NCBI GenBank assembly: GCA_030374805.1
Contig: JARGSG010000266.1
Location: 57,420 to 121,419 of the forward strand
Reading direction: 5' to 3'
Length of the DNA: 64,000 nucleotides
DNA from: Gracilaria gracilis
Lineage: Eukaryota; Rhodophyta; Florideophyceae; Gracilariales; Gracilariaceae
The notes beneath the pieces are model-generated. The model saw nothing but the letters and a program-made list of their open reading frames with translations. It had not been told where the DNA came from and did not search any database. A program made the translations under genes and the position numbers. Positions 30,990 through 42,330 of the stretch are shown here, one piece after another; positions within the stretch are counted from its first letter, which is position 1; every line of letters begins with the position of its first letter.

Positions 30990-31728
30990 TTGCTGTGACT
31001 GAGTGCAAAACTCATCACACAGATGCATTCCTCGAATCTCTCGCCTTGGAAAACGGGCTACCGACGTGCAGATATATGCCCATCAAATTATCTGACCAGG
31101 ACCTAGATTGGGCTTCGAATAGGAATTTACTACAAAATAAGGTGTCTGTGCCTTTGAAAATTCAAAACTTTTTAAAGTTTGTCCCCCAGCCGAAACACAG
31201 AATTCAATTACTGTACCATATGGCTGTGTATGGGTTATTGAGAGGACTGTACACTCTCTCTGGTCCTAATGGACTCGTTTACGTGGTTGACCTTAGTATG
31301 GAAAAGAGCGGTCGGACTACCAAATTCCTGTTCTCTATCCTTTCGTGTGTCCTTCAAGCTGGTGGAGACGATATTTCTAATCCGGACAGTCGACTGCCGG
31401 AAGATATTGAACAATATTCCTATGTTCAAAATCGGGAAAGCAGAAGAATGCATGTCGCGCTTGCCAAATGTGCCATGGAATTAGCACAACAATCCTATGA
31501 ACCTCTTCCTGAGGCAAAGTATATCAGACCCGTAGCCATTTGATTTTGGAATGAGCTAGGGAAAATAGGAACTGACACATTCTCCAGGCAGGCTGTCGAG
31601 ATATTCCCAAATAGAGTGAAAAAGTTCGGAGGAGTTTCAAAACTGTCGCATCCCCAATTCTCTGTGTTACTTGTCAACGCATTTTTACTGAAAACGGCTT
31701 CTGAATACAATTTCAAAAATCTGCAAAC
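30990..31728 (+). pseudogene. Unrecognised ORF, possibly the 3' part of the 23024 gene
   Basis: Reads DVAVTECKTHHTDAFLESL and stays open to a TGA at 31541-31543. The frame then continues with coding character (FWNELGKIGTDTFSRQAVE, LSHPQFSVLLVNAFLLKTA) to 31728. It starts exactly at the outer edge of the KDZ right TIR. No known motif. Mainly helical, with hydrophobic stretch LLYHMAVYGLLRGLYTL. I infer it was joined to the ORF at 23024 before the KDZ insertion. Confidence 0.4.
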
Positions 31729-31989
31729 ATGAACCAGCTAAATTGCAGAACGATCTGTCCAAAAATTGGATTCCACATGACTAGACGTTTTATGTCCAGA
31801 TGTCTGGGAATGCCTAATTTCGTCAAGGAAGTGTTACAAGACTACGGGCTTCCAAAGAAATTAAGAAAGGCATCAGATTCTTTACCTGGTTTTCGGAGCA
31901 AGGGTATGTCAGTTCCTGACGATGTTTGCCTCGGTCCGGCAATTACCGAAAACCTTGAAGTAGTTCCTACGTGACAAACAGCACTTCAA

Positions 31990-32516
31990 ATATTTAACAC
32001 GGACGCTGGATAGAAATTGATAACTGAAGGTGAACATTTCCCTGTTGTGTATGAATCAAGAATTGGACTAAGTAGAAACGGCAAGTCATGTTGGATCTGT
32101 GTTCCGAGTGGTTCACCGGAAGCCACGCGTCTCGTAGGCAGGCGATAACGCGCCCAAAAACGATGTGTACTACATATTGTGGAGCGTTTCTGTGTACAAA
32201 TCGGAAGTACTTCAAATGTGTTGAAGGAGTCATAAGACGTGCACGCCAAAGTTGCTTCGAATATTTTCATTCGACCAAAACTCTAACGAAGCAGAGGTAT
32301 GTTTCACCTTCAATCGAACGAATGGACGCAGTGGATGCGGAAGAGAAGACAGCCAGTAAAATGCGGAAACCCACCAATATAAGTGCCAAACGCCGGCAGT
32401 GATGACCATAATAGCGATGACGAAGACGTTCATAGGCCATCACTCACTTCTCATGAAAACCAACAAAAGCCTTACAAGCTACGAAGTAGGGCTTCAAAAA
32501 GAAGAAAGAGAAAGTA
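31990..32516 (+). pseudogene. PiggyBac-like C-terminal cysteine-rich domain
   Basis: Across two frames: HFPVVYESRIGLSRNGKSCWIC, then KTMCTTYCGAFLC and RARQSCFEYFHST. The sequence C-x2-C ... C-x3-C-x4-C ... CF-x2-(Y/F)-H is the layout of the zinc-binding tail of piggyBac transposases, which reads element ends. It finishes with a basic stretch (KPYKLRSRASKRRKRK). Several stops are present. It may be the far end of the piggyBac-like fragment starting at 17420, split by later insertions. Confidence 0.5.
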
Positions 32517-33180
32517 ATGTGGTTCTTGCATAACGTCCATGTAAGTTTACAGCTTATGTAGTTAGTTTATTGGTCTCATAGGGATAAGAGAAGTGGTTTG
32601 AACTCAGTAAAATGTCCTAGATCTCATGTATCTGAAGACGATGGAGGCCAAAGAGATAATGCGATGGTTTGCAGTGGCATAAATTCCATTATAAAGGTTG
32701 AAAATTCCCAATGAAAGGAATAATATTCCATGTTGATAAAGCTTATTCCCAAAAAATTGACATAATTCAACGCAGAATTGTGCTTTCCGCACAGTTTCAG
32801 TATATGCAAACTACATCGCATATATCTCTGTACCTCCTTCCTCATTTCACATGAAATCTTTCTGGGTAGGAAGAAGAAAGTGCAGGCTTTGCAATGCACT
32901 AAAAATGTATCTTTTGGTTCGAAAAAAATGAAAATACTTCAGGGCGAAAAGAAGTGTTTTCTACAACCCTTGACCAATTCCTGGGTTGCCTGACAAGGTT
33001 TAAGGTACAATGCAGAGCCAAAAGCAACTTCTCCGCTTTTCATCTTGGCTGGACGAAGTTTTGCGAAGCAAACGGCAAACCTCTTTGTGTAGTGTCTTTT
33101 GGTTCTTATATCCTTCAATACATATCTAATATGAGTTCAATACAATTCATTCTGGATTCTAAATCGAATCAAAACCAAAG
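32517..33180. other. No clear gene; A-rich and pseudogene flank
   Basis: Open stretches of low coding character. The 3' part (from about 32954) is in frame with the Myb/SANT-like remnant downstream but shows no motif. Confidence 0.3.
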
Positions 33181-33900
33181 CCACCAACTCTCTTCAGGTA
33201 AAAACAATAAAAAAACTGTAAACCAAACCCGCCCAAAAAGAAGCCAAACTGAAAAGAAGTCGACAAATTCATCCCGCCGGACGCATAAACAACAATCGCA
33301 GCTACTCCCGCTGAAAAAGTTTCACAGTAATGCACCAAATTACTCTGCTTACAAAACGAGCCTCCTACTTGATATTATTGCACAAATAGAACCGACTAGA
33401 GCGAAAGTTTAGGCGTGCGTAGCGGAAGAGTTGAACCCTTCAGCATCAATTTACAAACGTCAATAATGTAATGCAAAGAGCTTGAAAGATAATTTTGACC
33501 GTCTGTTTCACGTTCGCAAGAAAAAGGAGACCCATTGTGTCATCTGCTCGTTCGGTGCCTCAAAGAGATCAATTGTGATCTACAGGCCAACGTAATGGCT
33601 GCTGTTCTTGGTCAACAGGATGAACATGTTAATCTTTCCGAAGCCGAACTCCAACAAGCCCGTATTACAACCGGGGTGGTTGGAGAGAGAAAAAACAAAC
33701 GCGGCATTGGACTTAATAGGCTATCATTAACAAAACGATTCCAACAAGAATGTGTTAGTCAAATGCAGCAAACGTCTCAAAGCATCTCTATATGATTGAA
33801 TGGGTTACAGCACCAAACAATAAAGAATTACAGGAGACGCAAAGCATCAGCCACATTAAGGAAACGCTTCGGAACATTGTACGAAGGGAGAAGCAGGCTT
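33181..33900 (+). pseudogene. Myb/SANT-like DNA-binding protein remnant
   Basis: A basic Ser/Gln/Lys-rich stretch (KRSQTEKKSTNSSRRTHKQQ) precedes YKTSLLLDIIAQIEPTRAKV(stop)ACVAEELNPS and CNAKSLKDNFDRLF. The spacing L-L-x-I ... W-x-x-V-A ... C-x-x-K-F-x-x-L is that of the Myb/SANT-like domains carried by transposon accessory proteins. The expected Trp is a TAG stop. A second stop, TAA, lies at about 33463-33465. In another frame the tail has ERKNKRGIGLNRLSLTKRF. The nearest transposases are too decayed to say which element owned it. Confidence 0.45.
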
Positions 33901-34414
33901 TGAATGCAGTCAACCTTCGAAACACAGTCTGTTTCATTCGCAAAAGAATGTCAAAGAGGTTCTAAAAGAACTTTTTTATCCCAATACTCTCAATGCACTT
34001 CCACATTCATAATTTCATGAACCGCATTTGCTAGTGTCGTACAAATACCGATATGGTGTGGGGTCCGCCTGCAAGAGAGAGCGCGTGAGGGCTCAACTTA
34101 AAGTGAAAAACACACAACTAATATGTTAGTGAAACCCAAAGGGCAAACGGCAGGGCAACTACTCTAGATTGTGTAGGTGTATGGTAGTAGACGTCGACAC
34201 GCGGTAAAACCTGAATAGTAATAGAGTAGAAAGTGACCAAGATGGTATTGTTACTGCCCTAATGGTGCCTGACTTTACAATACCCGAGGAGGAAGGCGAG
34301 GTGCACCACAATATATACAAGGGGCACCGACGCCAATCTCCCATGCGGAAATGACATAATCGGGTGCGCCCATGACCTACTGTCATGGGCCAGGAAGGTT
34401 AGCTAAACTAAATA

Positions 34415-34436
34415 GAAATTAGAAATTAGAAATTCT
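34415..34436. repeat. Short tandem repeat AGAAATT
   Basis: Three consecutive seven-base units around AGAAATTAGAAATTAGAAAT just upstream of the long ORF at 34458. Confidence 0.7.
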
Positions 34437-34457
34437 AAAATAGAGAATACCAATTGG

Positions 34458-36224
34458 GTGCAGTGCAGCCAGCAAGGCGCACAAGTAGCCACACGTGGCA
34501 CCAATTCACTGAGGTCTCATTGTACTACAGACCCCCTTCGTACCCTGAGCCACGCCCTCGTGGCTCCTAGATTTTCCTGCCAAGTTGGTTGCATCCTCGT
34601 ACCAATTCGGTCAAAGGCGCAGCCATCGTGCCATTTCTCGCCTTGCGTCGCGCCCGCTCTGCGATACGGAGCGTACTCTGTTCACCATCTCGGTCACCTT
34701 CCAACAGCGAATTTCTCATTTTCATTTTGGGGTTTTGGGTGCGACGCGCGCCCGTTGTGTACCTGCACGGTTCAACCACCAGCACGCGTTGGCGTACATC
34801 TTAATAGATTCAAGGCTTTGATCGCCTTTCCTGCGTTGGCACACCCATTGAAGTACTCGGCGCGACTCTGCGGTCCTGTGCGGGCTGTGCCGCAAAGGAT
34901 TTGGCGCCTCCTTGGTTGCGGCGTGTCTCGCTGTTCCTTTGAGGTTCCGTCTTTGTCCCTTCGAGGTGCTGCTGTCGACTCTTTTGAGGTGGTTTTACCG
35001 TCACCCTTCCCGGTTATATTTGATACCCCATTGCGGTTTGCCTGTGCTGGCTCGGGCTTCCTTGGTCTCTCGACCCGACAGACAAGGCTTAAACCGTTCA
35101 TGGTGACCCCCGATTCTTACCTCAACCACGTAGGTAGCCCTGGTACTAGCCTACGGGCTCGCACCCATAGCGGTATACGACGCTTGTCGGTTCCCCATGT
35201 TGGTCCACCGGAAGAGATAACCCCAAGGGAAGACGCGCCCCTGACAGCCAATGCCGATACCTTGATGGTTGAACCAGCATGGAGCTCCCAACGGGTGGGG
35301 GTTTTGAGCATCAGCTCTGGCGATTCACCCATTTTGGATAAAAAGCCAATTCGATTCACCCCTGCAGTTGCGTGCTCGGCGTCTCAACCACTTCCTCGCG
35401 GTTATCATCACGACATGTCGGGCGTCGGTCCTTCGCGCGTTCGTGCAAGCGGCATTACTAAGTCTGGTTCCCGTGGTGGTGCACTGTGCCACATCCACAT
35501 CCGAACAGATTTCCGAAGCCAGCCAGTCCAGTCTTCTTCGCATCAACCTCAAGTAATTCATGAAGGGATCCAGGATGCGTATGGTCCGGATCCCGAGATT
35601 CCTTGTGAGATTTCTTATTATAGTTTGCAAACGTTTACTACGGCCGACTGGAACGTTTCCCAACATTGTACCTTCAGGATCCATCCAAAAATGGTTTCTC
35701 AAGCGACGCTGTATCGCTAGCATTGGCAAGTGGCGTCAAAGAACACGTCGATCTCCGGCGTCTTGCGACATCTTACTTTGGATACCTACTTGAGTTTGTT
35801 TTGTTACGACTGTGAGCGTCTCCGCTCAGTCCCGCCGACGCTTCACCGTCGGGATAAAGAATCTCAACCTCGTCAGAGTCGACTGGAGTGGTACAAAAGT
35901 AGCCAGCGCCACACACCAATGAGCTGTTTCATTCTCCCGTTGTATCCTAGCGACCTGCCGTACGTTCGTTTTGAACGGGAGCTCCACTATTACCAACGTC
36001 TGGTTGGGAAGATCTGTCAGTATGACTCGCTCACGCAGCAGTACCTCGCGGCTTCCCCGCATTTGGCGCGCTTCGATAAACCCTACAATGCCATCCATTG
36101 GGCTAACCGTTGTAGGTGGGGCGTGGATGCCGCCACTGAGGCTCGCATCCGCACCCGGTCCAGCTTCAACCGCGTCATTCATGGGTTCCACAATGTGGAA
36201 TTATTCTCTCAACCTAATAAGTGA
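34458..36224 (+). pseudogene. Long ORF with one in-frame TAG; possible relative of the chromovirus antisense ORF
   Basis: One frame is open for 589 codons except a TAG at 35718-35720. The first 300 residues are Ser/Pro/Arg-rich and may be non-coding. The part after the stop looks like protein: FCYDCERLRSVPPTLHRR, LPYVRFERELHYYQRLV, AIHWANRCRWG. YD-x-x-RL-x-x-(V/I)-PP-x-L also occurs in the antisense ORF at 51590 (YDQYRLWYIPPRL), and total length is similar (589 versus about 578 codons). Competing ORFs exist on both strands at 35325-35790, so the true frame is uncertain. No known domain. Confidence 0.35.
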
Positions 36225-36424
36225 AGGACCTCTTGGTATGTGGCTCGACTCGAGTGGTGAAATACCTATGAGATTCCAATGACACTTAGCGTCCCAACTC
36301 CCCTTAGAAGAAATAAGCATGTGAAATAGAATGCAAGAGTAATACATCCGGTAAAAATGGGTATGTGAAGAAAGCAAACAGAAGGCAAGAACAACATTTA
36401 TTTTGAGTGCTTTATTTTAAGCGA

Positions 36425-38513
36425 ATGCAAGTGGAGTGCCCCTTAGCCGGAACAGGCAAAGTTACCTCAGCCGCACCGCTTCTGCTCATTTCCGGAGCAG
36501 AGAAGCACCAAAATCTGCAGCGCCAGATGGCGCTCACAATGCGCGCAATGGAATCGGAACTGTCTGCAGTGGCTTCCATGCAATCTTCCTACATCCATTC
36601 TGCTACTAATTCTACTCCTGCTCCTAATCCCTTCGCACCACGATCGAAATCTGAACCCATTCTTGCAAACGGTATCAAACCCGGAGAACACCAGGCCCCG
36701 AATAACCGCAATCCTAACAAACCCCGTCGCCCGTTGCGGTTTTCAATCCCGACGAGGGCACTTCTACAAAGTGCCAACCAAAAAGCCGTCAAATCGGACA
36801 AAGCTGTTGGTGTGTCTGCGAAACCGTCTATGCAGCACCAGCAGCATCTCAGTGCGTTCATGCTTCCCGAACGGGTTCGTACCGTGCGATTTACCAAGTC
36901 GGAGGCGGATGTTGCTGCTGATTATACACGGGCTAAGGTTTTGTGCGAACATAAGTGCGATTGGGAGGGTATGTACTAGAGAAGGCGAAAGGCGAACTTG
37001 CTCTGCAGACTACCAAAGTCAGCAAGGGAGGCATACTGGCGGTGGTTGTGCAGTTGCTTCGCTCTGTGGATGGATGACTAGAAATAATATATGTTTGGTC
37101 TTCCATGGGAGAAAAGAACCATGATTATTACCGGACTATTGTTGCCAACGTCGCAGAACGTCATCTCCTTATAAACCAAGTCAAGTCTGTCGTTGAGAGG
37201 GAAGGCTACATTTGCCCCCACGATTATAGCCAAGAAGAGATGGTTCCAATGAAGAAACAGAAACGAATCAATCAAATCAATCAGAGCCGACAGGCGGCTG
37301 CAGCTCACAATGCCAATGCGCAGAAGCAACAAATTTCGCGCCCTGTGTATAATGCAAAGCAACTCAAGGAACATTTAGCCAATGGTGTGCCTGCCCATGT
37401 GTAGGAGACCCTAGCAATAATTCCAGGATGGATGTTATGCAAGCTCAAGGTCGTGACGCACAGTCAAAGGCAAGGTTGATAAACGAGAACCAGAAGCTAA
37501 TTCGAAGCCAGCAATTGCAGAAGCGAAGGCAGCAACAGCAACAACAACCCCATCAACATCAGCAGGAACAAATACGTCGTCAGCAGCAGCATCAAATTTT
37601 GAAGGAGCAGATTCAGCTTCAAGGTCACCTACACCCGATCATGCAGCACCAGCAACCCGCAAGCCGTGCCAGAGCGCAGGTACCGCATATGGGAAGAATG
37701 GACAAGAACGAGATGAACATTCATCGACCAGCTGGGTCGATTACAAATCAGATACAGGCTATGGTCTCCAAAGGGCTTGGGCAAGCGAGAAGCAATGTGC
37801 AAATATCAGAGGGATTGATTGATTCCATGGAATTGCGTAACCCAAACATTGCCAACTTGGGTATGTCAACCAATATGCCTCACTCTCATATGTTCCAACC
37901 ACAACAAATTCACCAGCTACAGCAGCAGTTGCGACAACAACAACAACTGCAACAGCAACAACGAGGCCTTATGGGACATGCCGGTCACGCACCCAACTCG
38001 TATGGTCGTGGGGCTAACCTGAGCGCGTTTGTGGCGCAGAATCTTCAGTGGCGTGGTTTGCCCGGAGGATGGCCTGGTGCAGCTGGTTTCGGAGGTACAG
38101 CAGGTGCAGATGCTGGGAGAGGTGTTGCAGCGACATCGATTGTTGGGGCAAATGGTGTGAACGCAGAAAGATTGCAGGCTCAGTTCGCTTGCGAGAACAC
38201 TGATCATTCTGCCCTTGGAAAGCGGTAGGTACCCGTTCTTCCAACCTTCTCGTCGGAAAGCAACATGAACTACTCGAAAGAACGATTTGAAGTTTATATA
38301 AGAGTGGCAAAAGCTGCATCAGACTATTCAACGAATGGTGTGTTACAGGGGGCTAAAGAGGTGTCCAGTGAAGAGTCTGCTCATACTGCTGGTGTTTCCT
38401 CGGAGCATATTGCAATGGTAAACTACCACCATGGTCGAAGCGCAGAACTAAAGTGTGGGGGATATAACCTTGTAGCTTACCATGCTTTGATCGCGAATCC
38501 TACTACCGGGTAG
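36425..38513 (+). pseudogene. Decayed Gln-rich gene, unrecognised
   Basis: Successive frames read as one protein: MQVECPLAGTGKV..., VRTVRFTKSEADVAADYTRA, a one-base shift near 36967, GYVLEKAKGELALQTTKV, a TGA near 37076, then VERHL-type helical sequence (ERHLLINQVKSVVEREGYIC, KRINQINQSRQAAAAHNAN), another shift near 37420, and a Gln-rich region (QKRRQQQQQQPHQHQQEQ, LQQQLRQQQQLQQQQ) with a Gly/Ala tail. The final piece at 38265-38513 may belong to it. Composition suggests a nuclear or chromatin protein, but I cannot assign a family. Two shifts and a stop make it a pseudogene. Confidence 0.45.
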
Positions 38514-39559
38514 ACCATCATATTTCTATGTACAGGAATTCTTTTAACTACATACACTATTGTCTGAAACACCCGCCCTCTTGCCTCTCTCACTCTCTCT
38601 GTCTCTGCCTCTCTCTCTGATACGGGCGCGGTAGTCTAATTTGCATCTCTCGGGCGCTTCGCGTGATTCCTTTTCTATTTACACGCCTGAGAAACGATGA
38701 GAGCCAGATCATCTGACATGCCACTTCACAGCTTTGCGTAGATATTGAGACACGCTCGATTACATTACGGGTTTGCTACCGAAGACTACAACGGTATATA
38801 CAGGGCAAATGCTTCACAGTCACTTCTTGCACTGTATCGACAACTCCGATTCGGCTGCGACATCCATGCAGCTAAAGCGGAGCAGCTCAAAGAAGGGGTC
38901 ACAGAAGACGATTGATATAGTGCCCTTCAAAGATGTCGTCGTGGTACGGGTGGTGGTGTTGACGACAAGTAGAAAAACGATCTTCATGACCAGAATTCCG
39001 CATATGCCCAAAACAATGGGACGTTGACGATGCCTCGCAATGATGAGATTCTGGTATCGTGTTCTATGTAATTCTTACACTGTTACACTTGAAATCTCCC
39101 TCACAACAGGGTATAAATGCTCGAAAAAGTTTAACCCCATCATCACGTTACCACAGATCGACAACAGCAAACAAGGATTTCTTGTGGCCAAGATTCAGGT
39201 ACAATTATAGACACCAGTTTGTGGTCTGCCCCCCTCACCGCTTGTAAACGGTAGAACGTTACCCGGAGATTGGTGTCACATGTAGGGTGAGGATTCCAAG
39301 CGTAGGGGAAATGAAATTACTTGTAGGGTAGCAAAGCATGACATCACGTTAGCCGTATCAGTGTCTCACCCTTTAAGACGTCAGCATCAGCCGGAATATG
39401 GATACAGCAGCTCGTGCTCCAACAAAGGCTATGTTGTTGTTTGTGCCTCACACTATCTATGTTTTCCACTGCGGAGCGCTCCATTCTCTTGGCCTGCTGA
39501 TTGCACATAGACAACGCAGATACGCCGGCCAATTGCCGTGTTGGACAACAGTAGTCGAG
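38514..39559. other. No gene seen; CT-rich microsatellite near 38575-38620
   Basis: The CTCTCTCACTCTCTCTGTCT run is the only repeat. Small ORFs (38773-39027, 39059-39247) have no coding support. Confidence 0.4.
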
Positions 39560-40741
39560 CTATGACGTCCAAGTTTGAGCAAGTTTGTTGTCAAGAAATG
39601 GTTCGATTCGACGATTAAATAGACCAAAGATACCTCCAATGTGGACGAAAAGTATCTTCGAGTCGCTCTTAAATACGCAGTTGTCGGTCTCCCTTAAATT
39701 CCTTATCAATCCATACATTGCCTTCAAAGTGTACACCGGGTCAAGCAAAATTCTTGTGCCATGCGATATCCGTAAACCCAACTCAATCTCTTCATCCGTG
39801 CTCCGGGCGTATCCCAATCTCTTTGCCTCCAATGTATTCAGAATCTTCTCCGCTTCCACTTCGTAGGAGAGTTGTAGTTTTGCAAGCATCTCATTAAGAT
39901 GTCCATAGAAATAGGCAGCAGAGTCACACACGGTGATGGCATGCACGCGAACTGGGCTCCCTGCGAGGTAATTAGCTATCGCAACGCCACTGGCTGTCCC
40001 TCCAGGACCCACAGCAACAACCACGTCTGTGATCTGTTCTTCAATTCCCTGCGATAAAAGTTCATCAAAAGCTTCAATGTAGCCCCATACACCGATTTCA
40101 TCAGATCCACCAATGCCGATCAGTTAGGCGCGCCGTTGTTCGTGAAGAAGCTCCTGCTGCAGGTTCTTCATCTTTGGCAGCAAGCCCACAAGGTTTGAGA
40201 TGGGACGAACCAGATGCATCTGGACACCAAGCATCTTGTGAAACAAGACGATTCCATCCGCATCGAGCTTTTCCGCGAATTCATTTTCCCTTGTTCGCGG
40301 AAACACATGCGCATGAAGGCCAAGTTCTTTCGCGACGACTGCGTTGGCACGAGCGTGGTTAGATTGAACGCCACCGGCCTTGATCAAAGTATTGCATCCC
40401 TTCGATAGCGCGTCTGCAACAATGAACTCAAGCTTTCAAATCTTGTTGCCAGACGTGACAGAGCCTGTCATGTCGTCTCGCTTGATGTGGAAGTGAATGT
40501 CGGGAGGCAGGCCGGGGACGGCGCGGTGAAGGTGCCATGCGTGGATTGGGGTCGGACGCATGGCCAGATTGAGCTTTGTAAGAGGGGCAGGATGTGCGAT
40601 GCGCTTTGCGAACGATGGCGGGTTGTACGGCGATGGTGACCTCGTAAAGTTCATGGCGGGTTGATGTATGAATGCAGGTGGGTGTGGGGCGACGGCAGCT
40701 CTAACCATTACTCGATCATCGGGCACTTTCGGCAAAGGCAC
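39560..40741 (-). pseudogene. D-cysteine desulfhydrase / ACC deaminase-like enzyme
   Basis: A PLP enzyme of the tryptophan-synthase-beta fold that cleaves D-cysteine to pyruvate, H2S and ammonia. One minus-strand frame spans about 394 codons: LPPDIHFHIKRDDMTGSV, SGNKI (PLP lysine), then GGVQSNHARANAVVAKELGL, AVGPGGTASGVAIANYLAG (phosphate-binding loop), ISHGTRILLDPVYT and FVHIGGIFGLF near the end. Only two stops interrupt it: a TGA at 40436-40438 exactly where the family has Arg (SGNK-I-R-K-L-E-F), and a TAA near 40131-40133 before LIGIGGSDE. There are no frameshifts, so it died recently. Its start abuts a chromovirus remnant at 40742. Confidence 0.8.
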
Positions 40742-42330
40742 CCGCTTGCCATGCTCCCGACGTGGATGACTGCTGCCGATGTCCTCGGATTGGTTTCCTC
40801 CAAGGAAAGAGACAGTACAGAGAACCCCGACGTCTCTTCTAAGGAAGGGGAGGACATTACCGTTTCAACGGAGAAATCGCCGAATGATTAGGATTCACAA
40901 CTGGTTTCCGACACAGAACAGCGTGGCCCCACAAGCTACGACCAGCGTGACCCGGTGAAGGCTCTTGAAGACATAGACCTCGTTCACGTACTTGCATCGC
41001 ATCGCGAACAACTCCGTAATATGCTAGGAAAATTTATCACGATGTGGGATGGCTTTCTTGGAGATATTAACACGACGGAGCACCATATCGACTTATTACC
41101 GAACGCGCGTCCGAATGCGCCACCCCCATACAGGGCAGGACCAAAACCTCGGGAAGAGGAGCAGTTCCAAGTGCACAAGATGCTCCGCGCCTGGGTGATT
41201 GAACCCGTTCAAACACCCTGAGCTTCTCCAGTTGTACTGGAAATGAAGGCAGACCGCACGTGAAAATTCTGTATCCACTACCGCCAACTGAATGCCGTAA
41301 CTGTACTGGATAGCTATCCCATACCATGAGTGGACGAGTTCAGTGACTCGCTTGGCGATGCTACCGTTTCCATGGCGTTGGATGCTAACTGGGGATATTG
41401 GCAGGTCTCTGTAAGGGAAGAGAACCGCGACCAGACTGCGCTCGTCTGCCACTCTGGGTACTACCGCTTCAAGCCGATTCCGTTTGGTTTAACCAAGGCC
41501 CCCAATATTTTCCAACGAACGGTAGATATCCTGCTCAGCTGGTTCAAGTGGCCGTCGTGCTTGGTATATCTGGATGACATCATTGTCTTCTCAGACAAAA
41601 ATTTAACGACCACCTCACCCATGTCAGGGAAGTTCCAACCGTTTTACGGGATTCTATGATAACCCTCGAGCTGAAGAAGTGTGAGTTCTTCACTGATACC
41701 ATCAAGTATCTTGGACATGTGATCCGTCCTGGACGGTTGTCGATCGAGGAGGCTCGCGCAAAATCTCTCGTTGTGGCAAAGAAACACCGTACTCAGACGA
41801 TACTTTGGTACTTTCTGGGGTTAGTCAACGTCTATCGGCGGTTTATCCCGAACTTTTTGGAAATTGCGGCGCCGCTTAACGCGCTACTGCGCAAGGGAAA
41901 GCCACCAAAACTGGAACCCCTAACGACGGCGCAAGCGGAAGAGTTTAACTCCTTAAATGAGGCTTTCACGTCAGCACCGATTCTATCGTTACCCAAATTG
42001 GGATTGCCGTACTCCGTAGACACGGACTTGAGCGACCACCAAGTTGGTTGCGCTCTGTTCCAAATCACCCTAGAACGGGAACGGAAACCCATCGGGTATT
42101 GGTGACGTTCGCTCCACTTTCACGAACAGAACTACGCCGTTTCGGAGAAAGAGTGCTTCGCATTCGTCTGGGCAATCTCGACCTTCCGCCTGTATGTCAT
42201 GGGTGTTCACTTTACCGTTTACACGGATCAGAGCTCACTGAGATGGTTGATGAGTATCTCCGATCTATCTGACCGCCTGATGCGGTGGGGACTCCGTTTA
42301 GCAGAATTTGACTTCACATTCATATATTAA
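40742..42330 (+). pseudogene. Reverse transcriptase-RNase H of chromovirus remnant
   Basis: RT motifs: LDANWGYWQVSV, PFGLTKAPNIFQRTVD, CLVYLDDIIVFSD (about 41565), then KYLGHVIRPG, a missing stretch with frame changes near 41640, and RNase H SVDTDLSDHQVGCAL and KECFAFVWA in shifted frames. Stops include TAG near 40889, TGA at 41219-41221 and TGA near 41327. The overall identity to 55243-56916 (minus) is high enough to align by eye throughout. Inactive. Confidence 0.85.
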
